The notes below the pieces were generated by a model that did no database searches, was not told the DNA's origin, and worked only from the letters and a program-made list of their open reading frames with translations. A program made the position numbers and the translations under genes. From Planctomycetota bacterium (lineage in GTDB: Bacteria; Planctomycetota; Phycisphaerae; FEN-1346): a DNA stretch of 12,518 bases. Location of the stretch: contig JAPLMO010000367.1 of the NCBI GenBank assembly GCA_026386995.1, forward strand, positions 1-12,518, written 5' to 3'. Below are positions 1 through 7,100 of this stretch, piece after piece (position 1 is the first letter of the stretch; the number at the start of each line of letters is the position of its first letter).

Positions 1-1
1 T

Positions 2-769
2 GTCACGGCGTGCGCATCCGGAGGCCACGCGCTCATCTGGGGCGCATCGCTGGTTTCGCGCGGACGGGTCGATGCAGCCATCGTCGGCGCCGCGGAGGCG
101 TCGCTGCATCCCCTCATCCTCGGTTCGTATCGGAGGATGGGCGTCCTGGCCGACGCCGGCGACGATGCGGCCCGGTCCGTAAGGCCGTTCTCGGCGACGC
201 GGCGCGGCTTTGCACTAGGCGAGGGGGCGGGTATCCTGATACTGGAGTCCGAGACGTCCGCGGCCCGCCGCGGCGCCGCGCCGCTGGCCCGTATCAAGGG
301 ATGGGCGACGGGCGCGCAGGCATGTGGCATTGCAGCGATGGAGCCGACGGGCGAGGCCCTTTCGCGTATAATAACGGCCGCGTTGGCCCGGGCGAGCCTT
401 GCGGCGAAGGCTGTGGATTACATCCACGCGCACGGTACCGCTACGCCCGACAACGATGCGGCCGAGGCACGGGCGATCTGCCGCGCGCTTGGGCCGGCCG
501 CCGAGCGAGTAAGCGTCTCGTCGACCAAGGGGGCGCACGGGCACCTGTTGGGAGCCGCGACCGCCGTTGAGTTGGTCCTTACGGTCCTGGCGATGGGCCG
601 GGGCGAGGCCCCCCCGACGGCCAACCTGACAGACCCCGACCCGGCGATAGGGCTGGATTGTACGCCGCTGGTGGCCCGCCGTCGGCCCATGCGATGTGTC
701 TTGAAGATCGCAAGTGGCTTCGGCGGCCAGATGGCGGCGATCGTGCTGACAGCGCCAGGCGAAACTTGA
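2..769 (+). CDS. Beta-ketoacyl-ACP synthase (KAS I/II, FabF-like), 3' part
   Basis: The 5' end lies outside the window; about 255 C-terminal residues are visible. KAS enzymes condense an acyl thioester with malonyl-ACP in the cytosol during fatty acid or polyketide chain building. The reading frame opens on T-A-C-A-S-G-G, with the nucleophilic Cys codon at 11-13. It continues through F-A-L-G-E-G-A-G, then H-A-H-G-T-A-T (visible residues 142-148) with the first catalytic His. Next come S-T-K and G-H-L-L-G-A-A (about 175-185) with the conserved Lys and second His; that His codon is at 542-544. The C-terminal S-G-F-G-G-Q-M-A strand is typical. All three catalytic residues (C, H, H) are present, so this is a condensing enzyme and not a chain-length factor. 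KAS II versus a specialised secondary-metabolism KAS cannot be decided here. The activase gene follows 62 bases downstream on the same strand, so co-transcription is plausible. Confidence 0.92.
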   Translation, partial: VTACASGGHALIWGASLVSRGRVDAAIVGAAEASLHPLILGSYRRMGVLADAGDDAARSVRPFSATRRGFALGEGAGILILESETSAARRGAAPLARIKGWATGAQACGIAAMEPTGEALSRIITAALARASLAAKAVDYIHAHGTATPDNDAAEARAICRALGPAAERVSVSSTKGAHGHLLGAATAVELVLTVLAMGRGEAPPTANLTDPDPAIGLDCTPLVARRRPMRCVLKIASGFGGQMAAIVLTAPGET

Positions 770-780
770 TCTGTACCGAG

Positions 781-800
781 CCCGCCGCGGAAGCGGCGGG
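781..800. repeat. Perfect 8-bp palindrome with GGAA loop
   Basis: The arms CCCGCCGC (781-788) and GCGGCGGG (793-800) are exactly complementary, and the loop is GGAA, a GNRA tetraloop if transcribed. It sits in the 62-base gap between the KAS stop and the activase start. No T-run follows on either strand, so it is not a classical intrinsic terminator. It is preceded by AG, giving the AGCCC start also seen in the palindromes at 9023-9042 and 11086-11109, both read on the minus strand. It may belong to the same short palindrome family, or act as an mRNA-processing or stability hairpin between two co-transcribed genes. Confidence 0.6.
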
Positions 801-831
801 GCATATTCACACGGCACAAAGGCTCATATAG

Positions 832-1602
832 ATGGTAACCTGCGGCATCGACGTGGGGGCCCGAACGACCAAGGCGGTGATCGTCGCCGGCGGCCGAATT
901 CTCGCTGCCGCGGTCGAAGACACCGGCGCCGACCCGGCCACAACCGCCCGGCATGTCTTCGATGCGGCACTGGCTGGGGCCGCCGTTGCCGAAAAGGACG
1001 TCGCCAAGGTCGTTGCGACCGGCTACGGCCGCGGCGGCATCGCCTTCGCCTCAACCACGGTGACGGAAATCACATGCCAGGCGCGCGGCGTGCAGCACCT
1101 GGTTCCCGGCGCCCGCGGCATCCTCGACGTGGGCGGCCAGGACAGCAAGGCGATTGCGCTGGATGAGGAAGGGCGAGTCCGCGACTTCCTGATGAACGAC
1201 CGCTGCGCGGCCGGGACGGGACGGTTCCTGGAGGTCATGGCAGGGGCCTTCGGCGTTTCGCTCCAGGAGGCGAGCCGGATGGCCCTTGCAGCGGCGGCTC
1301 CGGTGGCGATCGCGAGCACGTGCACGGTCTTCGCCGAGTCCGAAGTCGTCAGCCTCCGGGCCCACGGCCGCTCCAGCGCCGACATCCTGGCGGGCGTTCA
1401 TGCGGCCGTGGCTGCACGCCTCAAAGGCATGGCCGACCGCATTGCCATGGAAGGACCCGTTGTTTTCACGGGCGGGGCGGCCATGAATGAGGCCGCCGTC
1501 GAGGCGGTGCGGCGGGCGCTCAGCCTGGAAGTGCGCGTGCCGGAGAATCCACAGACGACCGGGGCCCTCGGGGCGGCCCTGGTGGCCGCAGACCGGCTCT
1601 AG
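832..1602 (+). CDS. Acyl-CoA dehydratase activase (BadF/BadG/BcrA/BcrD/HgdC ATPase family)
   Basis: The protein has 256 residues, the usual size of single-subunit activases. In the family, a homodimeric ASKHA-fold ATPase with one bridging [4Fe-4S] cluster injects a high-energy electron into 2-hydroxyacyl-CoA dehydratase or benzoyl-CoA reductase, in anaerobic cytosol. Visible motifs are G-I-D-V-G-A-R-T-T-K (phosphate-1, residues 5-14), D-V-G-G-Q-D-S-K (99-106), N-D-R-C-A-A-G-T-G-R-F (122-132) and S-T-C-T-V-F-A-E-S-E (162-171). The adenosine-side motif is F-T-G-G-A-A-M-N (212-219). C125 and C164 correspond to the two cluster-ligating cysteines of HgdC, so the protein looks functional. The ATG at 832 is preceded by AAAGG at 818-822. 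No dehydratase or reductase subunit is visible; it may lie elsewhere or this activase may serve another partner. The gene converges with the next gene, leaving 22 bases between stops. Confidence 0.93.
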   Translation: MVTCGIDVGARTTKAVIVAGGRILAAAVEDTGADPATTARHVFDAALAGAAVAEKDVAKVVATGYGRGGIAFASTTVTEITCQARGVQHLVPGARGILDVGGQDSKAIALDEEGRVRDFLMNDRCAAGTGRFLEVMAGAFGVSLQEASRMALAAAAPVAIASTCTVFAESEVVSLRAHGRSSADILAGVHAAVAARLKGMADRIAMEGPVVFTGGAAMNEAAVEAVRRALSLEVRVPENPQTTGALGAALVAADRL

Positions 1603-1624
1603 CGCGACATCAGTCAGGGCGAAA

Positions 1625-2779
1625 CTACCAGGCGATCTCCGGCCGCGGGATCTTCGGCATGACATCCGGCAGGTTCTTGTAGGTCAATTCCGACCGGATG
1701 GATTCCAGCAGTTTGGCCGACTGGTCAGCCTCACCAAAGAACTTCCGGTACTTGTTCAGCAGGTCCGGCGATATGTGTTCCTTCTCGAACCGTGAGGCAT
1801 GGTCCTGCCACTCTCGGCTGGTCCATTGCCACGCACCAATCGCCTCGGCGAGGCGCTTCTCGGCAGCCTGGAATTGCGTGCGGGACTCGTCTTCACGGCC
1901 CGCCGTGCGGGCGTCCAGGCTGCGTGCAAACTCATCGTGCGTCTCCTGGGTCGTTTCGATGGCGTAATACGACAGGGCGTGGCAAGCCTGGCTGTAGGAG
2001 ACCGCCTTCGGGTCGTGTAGCGTGCCGTAGCGGTCATTGGCCTTCCGAGCCCGGTCGAACCACTCATAGGCGGCCAGGAACGCACTGCGGCCCTCATCCT
2101 CCTTGACGCGTTTCAGGTAATACGGCGACTCCTGCGAATGGCCGATCTTGTACAGGTATCCGCGCCCCATCTCCAACATGATGTCGGCGCTGTGCGGGTT
2201 GTGGCGGTAGCCTTCCTTCAGGAAGCGGATGCCCAGGCGTATCCACTGGTACTTGCGCTCGGCCGATTGCCACTGGACCGTGATGTTCCAGAGCATGTTC
2301 CAGTAGTGGAAAGTCCAGACTTCAGGATAATCGCTCTGGAGCGATGCGATCTTGCTGTAGCGGTCCAGCAGGTCGAAGTGGATCTTCTTCTGCTTTTCGT
2401 CCTCGACTTTCGTCCAGAGCCAGACGACGTAAGGGCCGCGAAACCCGCCCAGAATAAGCGTGACGGCTTCCCCGGGCAGATCTTCGATGTCGGTCACCGG
2501 CGCGCCTGGCACCAGGCGCATACTATCGCCGGCCGCCGCATCGAAACCGAATTGCGAGGCCAGGGCCAGCCTGCGGCCGGGAGGCTCGCTGCGGCCCATG
2601 AGGGCCTGGCGCTTCGCCTCGACGAAGGTGCGAAGCGGATGCACCGCGAAGGCCACCACGAGCACCAGCAGGAGGCCGTAAAGCAGCGCCCTGAGGCAGT
2701 CGCGCGGTGGACCTTCCGAAGCCGGCAACCCGGGCGGCAAACCTTCGCCCTCTGTAACGTGCAGGCCGCGATCGCTCAT
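1625..2779 (-). CDS. Single-pass membrane-anchored helical (TPR-like) protein, third gene of the ABC operon
   Basis: The product has 384 residues and no domain I can name with certainty. A short N-terminus is followed by one hydrophobic segment at about residues 29-47. The remainder, about 340 residues, is soluble, helical, and rich in aromatic and charged residues. Stretches such as N-P-H-S-A-D-I-M-L-E-M-G-R-G-Y (residues 194-208) resemble TPR-type repeats. The ATG at 2779-2777 overlaps the permease stop codon in an ATGA arrangement (2776-2779), which fixes the start and argues for translational coupling. A longer reading frame continues upstream to 2980 but lies wholly inside the permease gene, so I reject that start. 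It is probably an accessory or scaffold partner of the ABC transporter, with its helical part outside the cytoplasm; that is inference from topology and operon position. From memory, similar uncharacterised proteins occur in planctomycetes. Confidence 0.85.
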   Translation of the reverse strand: MSDRGLHVTEGEGLPPGLPASEGPPRDCLRALLYGLLLVLVVAFAVHPLRTFVEAKRQALMGRSEPPGRRLALASQFGFDAAAGDSMRLVPGAPVTDIEDLPGEAVTLILGGFRGPYVVWLWTKVEDEKQKKIHFDLLDRYSKIASLQSDYPEVWTFHYWNMLWNITVQWQSAERKYQWIRLGIRFLKEGYRHNPHSADIMLEMGRGYLYKIGHSQESPYYLKRVKEDEGRSAFLAAYEWFDRARKANDRYGTLHDPKAVSYSQACHALSYYAIETTQETHDEFARSLDARTAGREDESRTQFQAAEKRLAEAIGAWQWTSREWQDHASRFEKEHISPDLLNKYRKFFGEADQSAKLLESIRSELTYKNLPDVMPKIPRPEIAW

Positions 2780-4866
2780 GCGGCCACCTCCCGGTTTCGC
2801 AGCAGGATCGCGCTGGCCCCGACCAGCACGGTCACGCCGAACGCCGCCAGTACAAAGGTAGCCCCGAGGTCGGCCAGCGGCATGGCCTGGCCCATGCTCA
2901 GGCTGTCGCTCGGAAGGAACGCCGCGACGTCCGGCAGCGGCAAGACGATCCGCTCGACGAAAAACTTCCACGGAACCCACTCAGGCACGAAGGTAGGGAC
3001 ACGGATGCGCCAGTCCCCGAAAAACCCTTTCTGGACCGACTTGGCCGCCAGCCCGAAGCCCCCCGCCAGGGCCAGGAGGCCGAGAACGGCGCCGATCCGG
3101 GGCCACAACGCCCACCGCCTGCGCAGCAGAAGCATGATCGCAATCACGAGGGCCGCCACGGCCCACACTATCGCGGCGATCGCCGCCGCAGGAGTCGAAT
3201 GCAGAAGGAACGGACGGAGGCTGCTCAGCATGAAGACGGTGCTGGCCGTCAGGATGCCGACGAACCAACTGACGCGCGTGCTCACGAACACGCCGATGGC
3301 CGCCAGGACCGTTCCGTACAGCCAGACGCACGCAATGCCCTTGACGAAATTCCAGGCGTACGGCCCGCCGTCGAGCCTCAACCGCACGCTTTCCGGCAGC
3401 AGGCCGAAGTTGTCCTCGTCCGTGAGGGATTCCAGGCGCGCCTCGAGCGGGCCACCCGTCCAGAACTCGCGATCGAGGTACAGGACAGTGGAATGGTGGG
3501 CCTCCGGATGGAAGAGCAGGGACTTCTGCTGTCCGTCGGGGCGAACGAAGGTGATCTTGGCCTGGGCCTCGATGTTCGGCGCCGCCCAGGCATCGAGCGA
3601 GAAGCCGACCTCAAAGGCGGCGCCCGTCCGGTCGAGCGATTGCGGCCGTACGTCGGTGAAACGGAAGAACGCCACTTCGCGCGGCAGGCTCGAGCACCCG
3701 GCAAGCATCACGCGCCGGCGCTGCTCCGCCGGGTGGACCTCCGGCGCCGCCGCCACGAGATATTCCTGACCCTGCGGCCCGATGATCCGCAGAGAGCCGG
3801 CCCGCGCGCCAATGAGTTTGCCCCGCGTTGCAGCAAGGACCTTCAGGACGACCTCGCCCGAGGGCGGCAGATTCAGAACGCCCTTGATCGGGGGCGCCTG
3901 CGGGGCAGTGACGGTGATCTCCAGGTCGCCGGAAGCAGGAATATCGAACGTGTCCTGGTCGATCGGCGCGCCTCCCTGGCCGGGCGGCATATCACGGCTG
4001 AAGTCCCTGCCGGCCGAAAGGAGGCCGGCCACGACCTGCGGCACGGGCGGTTTCTCAGGGGGCTTGGGTTCCGCGGACGACGGCGAGGGCTTGGGCGGCT
4101 TGACCTCGGGCGCCTGGCTGACAAGCAGCGAGAGGCGGAGGCGGCACGGGCCGGAGTCGGCCCACTGGCGCAGCGGCGTGTCCGTCAGCCGCCACGCGAG
4201 ACGCATGCCGGTTTCCGCCAGGATCCATTGCGCGTCGGCCGGACCGCGCCAGTCGGGGCCCATTTCAACGGTGATGCCTGGACCTTCGGCCGCGTCGTGA
4301 TAGCGGTAGGTTTTCAGCGGGCCGAAGTCGGCGACCGCCTGGAGCGCGTTGATGTCGGCCGGATACGTGGTCCGAGGCCGGACCTCGGCCAGGCGCTCGG
4401 TCGCGAGCCTCTGAATCGCCGAGGCGCGCAGGATGATGTACCCGTAAGCGCCGATGCCCACCGCGGCGAGCATCACGGCCAGCACGAGCGACATGCCGAG
4501 GACCTTGCCGGCCACCACTTCGGCCGGCCGCACGGGCTTGGTGACCACGCTGTAGATCACCTTCGATTCGATCTCGGCGGGGATCGCGTACGTGGCGAAG
4601 AAGATGCCGACCACGACCGCCAGGACGGTCATCACCAGCAGGCTGGTGCTGACGGCGGCCGGGACGCCCTCGAACACCGGGTCGAACCGCGGCGAGTAGA
4701 CGTCCGCCAGGATGAGCACCAGGACGGCCGGGGGCACGAGGATCCACAATCGCAGGCGCATCCCGTGGCGCCAGGCCACCAGAGCCAGCGCGCCGATCCG
4801 GCGCAGGCGCGACCCTGCGGGAGGCGGCGCCGCTGAGTATGCAGAATTGTCGGAGTGTTTATGCAT
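2776..4866 (-). CDS. ABC-2 type permease with large extracytoplasmic domain
   Basis: The 696-residue protein has membrane segments at roughly 38-54, 72-95 and 122-146. A hydrophilic stretch of about 350 residues (150-505) follows, then five more hydrophobic segments near 510-526, 532-546, 560-581, 588-607 and 664-688. The central block contains a Pro/Lys/Ser-rich linker near residues 255-275 and beta-strand-like sequence, and probably sits outside the cytoplasmic membrane. ABC-2 permeases are usually 250-400 residues, so this is about twice the normal size. The segment after TM2, with E-S-K-V-I-Y-S-V-V-T-K-P and R-x-x-x-V-x-G-K, is typical of ABC-2 (NatB/Gld-like) permeases. The ATG at 4866-4864 overlaps the ATPase gene by 8 bases, and the stop overlaps the next gene by 4. 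It is likely the membrane half of an exporter or envelope-remodelling complex; the substrate is unknown. Confidence 0.88.
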   Translation of the reverse strand: MHKHSDNSAYSAAPPPAGSRLRRIGALALVAWRHGMRLRLWILVPPAVLVLILADVYSPRFDPVFEGVPAAVSTSLLVMTVLAVVVGIFFATYAIPAEIESKVIYSVVTKPVRPAEVVAGKVLGMSLVLAVMLAAVGIGAYGYIILRASAIQRLATERLAEVRPRTTYPADINALQAVADFGPLKTYRYHDAAEGPGITVEMGPDWRGPADAQWILAETGMRLAWRLTDTPLRQWADSGPCRLRLSLLVSQAPEVKPPKPSPSSAEPKPPEKPPVPQVVAGLLSAGRDFSRDMPPGQGGAPIDQDTFDIPASGDLEITVTAPQAPPIKGVLNLPPSGEVVLKVLAATRGKLIGARAGSLRIIGPQGQEYLVAAAPEVHPAEQRRRVMLAGCSSLPREVAFFRFTDVRPQSLDRTGAAFEVGFSLDAWAAPNIEAQAKITFVRPDGQQKSLLFHPEAHHSTVLYLDREFWTGGPLEARLESLTDEDNFGLLPESVRLRLDGGPYAWNFVKGIACVWLYGTVLAAIGVFVSTRVSWFVGILTASTVFMLSSLRPFLLHSTPAAAIAAIVWAVAALVIAIMLLLRRRWALWPRIGAVLGLLALAGGFGLAAKSVQKGFFGDWRIRVPTFVPEWVPWKFFVERIVLPLPDVAAFLPSDSLSMGQAMPLADLGATFVLAAFGVTVLVGASAILLRNREVAA

Positions 4867-5800
4867 TGCCGTCGGCCGGGGCAGGGGGCTCCGGTGCGTC
4901 CGGCGCTCCTGGGGACTCTGGGCCGCCGGGCTTGTGCGGCGCTCGGCCGGCGTCGGCCTGCACGACCCGCAGGAACAACTCTTCGAGGGTCGTCGTCGGG
5001 TGCTCGGCCGAGAGCACCGTCGCCCCGGCCCCGCGGGCCGACGCCAGGATGGCCTCGCGGGCTTGCGCCGTCACGCCCTTGGCCTGAAGCTGAAAAACGT
5101 CGCGCACCAGCAACAGGTCCCTCACGCGGCCGAGTTCCTTCAGGCAGCCCCGGTCCAGAATTCCGATGCGATCGCAAACATCCTGCACGTCGGCCAGCAG
5201 ATGCGACGACAAAAGGATCGTCTTGCCCCGGGCCTTCAGGTGCAGAATCAGGTCCTTCATCTCGCGAGTGCCGATGGGGTCCAGGCCGGACGTCGGTTCG
5301 TCCAGCAGGAGCAGCGCTGGGTCGTTCACGAGCGCCTGGGCCAGCCCGATGCGGCGGCTCATTCCCTTGGAGTATTCGCGCAGTTGCCGGACGCGGGCGC
5401 GGCGATCCAGGCCCACGAGGTCCAGGAGTTCCGCCGTACGGCGGCGGCGCTCCCTGCGCGGCAGGCCGAACAGCCGGCCGTAGAAATCCACGGTCTCCTC
5501 GCCGGTCAGGAAGCGATGGAGGTACGATTCCTCAGGCAGGTACCCGATCCGCTGATTGACGGCCGGGGTCCCCGGCGCGTGCCCCAGAACTGTCGCTTTG
5601 CCGGCCGTGGGAAAAATCAAACCCAGGAGGAGTTTGATGGTGGTGCTCTTGCCGGAACCATTGGGCCCAAGGAGACCGAAAATCTCGCCCCGTTCGATGG
5701 CAAGGTCGAGGCCCACCAAGGCATGAACCTTGGACCGCCCCCAAAAGTCCCTGTAAACCTTCGTCAGTCCAAGCGTTTCAACAGGCTGAGGGTCAGCCAT
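4859..5800 (-). CDS. ABC-2 family ATP-binding protein (CcmA/NatA-type)
   Basis: With the ATG at 5800 the protein has 313 residues. Visible motifs are Walker A G-P-N-G-S-G-K-S-T (about 45-53), the I-G-Y-L-P-E-E segment at the Q-loop position (85-91), signature Y-S-K-G-M (143-147), Walker B L-L-L-L-D-E-P (163-169), the D-loop S-G-L-D, and switch His in L-S-S-H (H200). All parts needed for ATP hydrolysis are present. The last 25 residues form a Pro/Ala/Gly-rich tail, longer than usual. A TTG six bases upstream (5806) is possible, but GAGAG lies 6 bases before the ATG and directly abuts the TTG, so the ATG is preferred. The next gene (permease) begins before this one ends. rpsU lies 57 bases upstream on the same strand, so read-through from the rpsU promoter is possible. 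Confidence 0.95.
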   Translation of the reverse strand: MADPQPVETLGLTKVYRDFWGRSKVHALVGLDLAIERGEIFGLLGPNGSGKSTTIKLLLGLIFPTAGKATVLGHAPGTPAVNQRIGYLPEESYLHRFLTGEETVDFYGRLFGLPRRERRRRTAELLDLVGLDRRARVRQLREYSKGMSRRIGLAQALVNDPALLLLDEPTSGLDPIGTREMKDLILHLKARGKTILLSSHLLADVQDVCDRIGILDRGCLKELGRVRDLLLVRDVFQLQAKGVTAQAREAILASARGAGATVLSAEHPTTTLEELFLRVVQADAGRAPHKPGGPESPGAPDAPEPPAPADGNA

Positions 5801-5818
5801 GATCAACTCTCAGATAGG

Positions 5819-5851
5819 CGCTCCCGGCGGCCCCTGAAATAATCGGGAGCG
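5819..5851 (-). terminator. Hairpin between rpsU and the ABC operon (weak or no terminator)
   Basis: CGCTCCCG (5819-5826) and CGGGAGCG (5844-5851) form an 8-bp stem with a 17-base loop, 6 bases after the rpsU stop. On the minus strand no U-tract follows the stem, so it is not a textbook intrinsic terminator. It could partly uncouple the abundant ribosomal-protein message from the transporter operon, by attenuation or RNA processing. Confidence 0.3.
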
Positions 5852-5857
5852 ATGAGG

Positions 5858-6064
5858 CTAGCGAGCAGAGGTGCCGCCTAAACGCAGCTTACGCAGGTTC
5901 TGGCGCATGCTCTTGCGTATCTGCCGGCGCTTGCGTTCGCTCGGCTTCTCATAATAACTGTTCCGCTTGATCTCCTTCGTGAGGCCTTCCTTCTCGCACA
6001 ACTTCTTAAATCGCTTCAGCATCTGCTCGACGCTCTCGTTACCTCTGGATCGAATCTTCAGCAT
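5858..6064 (-). CDS. rpsU: 30S ribosomal protein S21
   Basis: The 68-residue basic protein matches S21 over its full length. It has R-x-N-E-S-V-E-Q-M-L-K-R-F-K-K near the start, then L-C-E-K-E-G-L, a short linker and Y-Y-E-K-P-S-E-R-K-R-R, and an Arg/Lys-rich C-terminal helix. S21 binds the 30S platform near the 3' end of 16S rRNA and assists initiation. The ATG at 6064-6062 is the only start in the open frame. The purine-rich AAAGGAG lies 13 bases upstream, a rather long spacing. A good sigma70-type promoter lies at 6118-6146. The ABC operon follows after 57 bases. Confidence 0.96.
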   Translation of the reverse strand: MLKIRSRGNESVEQMLKRFKKLCEKEGLTKEIKRNSYYEKPSERKRRQIRKSMRQNLRKLRLGGTSAR

Positions 6065-6400
6065 GTTGGGTGCGACGCTCCTTTCATCCTAAGGTTCTCG
6101 GAACCACGTTTCGTGCAACTATATCGCCATAAAGCCTCAGAGGCAAGCCTTTTGTACGCTCCTGGGTACGCCCGGACCCAGCGTCCGATAATATATGTTA
6201 TGTTGCGCGGGCCGTACGAAATGGCCAGCAAATCGGGGGGGGTTATGCGAAAGCCCCGCCGGAGGCCCATTATCGGGGTTCATCAGGGGCAACATTATAT
6301 TGCGGAGGCCGCCTGGCGAATTCGGCGAGTCCCGGCAGCCCCGCCTCGAAACACGCATTCCCCGGTTGCAGAATGCCCGGGCGACGCAGGCCCGCCGCGA
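6065..6400. other. Non-coding region between the FHA gene and rpsU
   Basis: These 336 bases carry no believable gene on either strand and are richer in AT than the flanking genes. Besides the rpsU promoter, the minus strand shows a perfect TATAAT at 6299-6294 without a convincing -35 box. An AT-rich tract lies at 6187-6202. Two modest hairpins are visible: GCATTC/GAATGC (6355-6376), just after the FHA stop, with only a short T-run on the minus strand, and CCCCG/CGGGG (6254-6278). Either could serve as a weak terminator of the FHA message. An 8-G run at 6235-6242 is a possible sequencing weak spot. A small RNA cannot be excluded but is not shown. Confidence 0.5.
6118..6146 (-). promoter_or_regulatory. 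Sigma70-type promoter of rpsU
   Basis: Read on the minus strand, TTGCCT (6146-6141) is followed by 17 bases and TATAGT (6123-6118). The -10 box matches consensus at five of six positions and the -35 at four of six. A transcription start near 6111 would give a leader of about 47 bases. That leader contains a small hairpin, GGTTC/GAACC with a 3-base loop (6093-6105), upstream of the AAAGGAG sequence. Confidence 0.6.
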
Positions 6401-6997
6401 TTACTTGTCCGAGTCGAGAAGGTCTTCGTCGGAGATTTCGAGGACGTCGTCGGACTTCTTCTTGCCGGGGGCCAGCGGCGTTGTGGGTTTGGCGCCTGGC
6501 TTCTTGCCACCGGCGAGGCGCTCGAGGCTGGCGAGGATGTCGTCCGCCGGGCCACGCTTGCCGCCGAGAGCGGGTCTAGTGCCGAGGGCCGGCTTGGGCG
6601 CCGGCTTCAGCGACGGCGCTGCCTTCGGCTGGGCCATCTGCCTGGCCAGCCCAGCGGGGTTCGCCGGCGACGCCGGCTTGGCTGCCGCCGCGACGCGCTG
6701 GCGTTTGCCGTCGATCTCGATGGCGAACGTAAGCGGGCCGACCTGGATCTCGTCGCCGGGGCTCAGGGCCTTTTCCTGGACCTTCTCGCCGTTGACAAGC
6801 GTGCCGTTGCCGCTCCCGTTGTCACGGATGACGACGCGGTTGGCTTCGTTGACGATTTCACAGTGGTGCCGGGAGACTCGCGTCGAGGCGATGATCAGGT
6901 CGCTGTCCTCGGCACGACCGACGGTCAGCGTGCCGAGCGGCACCTCCACCTGTTTGCCTTGCGGATTCCCTTTCACAAGGTGGAGTTTCACTTGCAT
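6401..6997 (-). CDS. FHA-domain protein with low-complexity linker and acidic tail
   Basis: The 198-residue protein starts with a forkhead-associated domain (about 1-100), which binds phosphothreonine peptides. Conserved residues are G27-R28, S42-R43-H44-H45 and N64-G65-T66, followed by N69-G70, so the phosphopeptide site looks intact. Residues 105-175 are Ala/Pro/Lys-rich and probably disordered. The last 20 residues begin with a Lys cluster (K-K-K-S) and are then strongly acidic, including S-D-E-D-L-L-D-S-D. The frame is open further upstream to 7048, but the ATG at 6997-6995 has a perfect AGGAGG nine bases before it (7012-7007), so I use that start. No signal peptide or membrane segment is seen, so the protein is cytosolic. 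It likely reads the output of a Ser/Thr kinase; no kinase is in the window. Confidence 0.93.
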   Translation of the reverse strand: MQVKLHLVKGNPQGKQVEVPLGTLTVGRAEDSDLIIASTRVSRHHCEIVNEANRVVIRDNGSGNGTLVNGEKVQEKALSPGDEIQVGPLTFAIEIDGKRQRVAAAAKPASPANPAGLARQMAQPKAAPSLKPAPKPALGTRPALGGKRGPADDILASLERLAGGKKPGAKPTTPLAPGKKKSDDVLEISDEDLLDSDK

Positions 6998-7006
6998 GAG
7001 AACAGT

Positions 7007-7012
7007 CCTCCT
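7007..7012 (-). promoter_or_regulatory. Ribosome binding site fixing the FHA gene start
   Basis: AGGAGG on the minus strand lies nine bases before the ATG at 6997. It supports this ATG over the upstream in-frame start at 7048. Confidence 0.75.
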
Positions 7013-7048
7013 AAAACCCGGGTTGCCCTTTCCCTGGAACGCAAGCAA

Positions 7049-7098
7049 AGCCTAGCAAGTGCCCGAACGCGAATCAACACAAAAAGAGCACAAAAAGA
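7049..7098 (-). promoter_or_regulatory. Candidate promoter of the FHA gene with phased A-tracts
   Basis: On the minus strand, TTGATT (7077-7072) is followed by 17 bases and TAGGCT (7054-7049). A TGC just before the -10 gives an extended -10 form. Directly upstream of the -35, two A5/T5 tracts (7081-7085 and 7092-7096) recur 11 bases apart, where an UP element would sit. The -10 box is weak, so this is a candidate only. Confidence 0.45.
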
Positions 7099-7100
7099 GC
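7078..7100. repeat. Tandem 11-base repeat with A-tracts
   Basis: CACAAAAAGAGC occurs at 7078-7089 and again at 7089-7100, sharing one base, so the period is 11 bases or about one helical turn. It lies in the divergent region between the FHA gene and the sulfatase. It abuts a short hairpin, GCGAC/GTCGC (7099-7113). Read on the minus strand, that hairpin is followed by TCTTTTTG, so it also resembles a small terminator. Confidence 0.55.

Noticed and set aside
2138..3769. A 543-codon plus-strand open frame opposite the ABC genes
   Set aside because: It lies wholly antisense to the permease and anchored-protein genes, has Arg/Ser/Ala-rich low-complexity translation and no family motif. It is a GC-rich shadow frame.
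3199..4836. A 545-codon plus-strand open frame antisense to the permease
   Set aside because: The translation is dominated by Arg, Asp, Gly and His in a pattern typical of antisense GC-rich frames. The opposite frame has clear ABC-2 membrane segments and overlapping operon neighbours.
5819..5851. Strong intrinsic terminator after rpsU
   Set aside because: The stem is present but there is no U-tract on the minus strand, so it is listed only as a weak candidate.
6235..6242. Run of eight G as a phase-variation tract
   Set aside because: It is a single short run in a non-coding stretch, not placed between promoter boxes or in a gene. A sequencing artefact is as likely.
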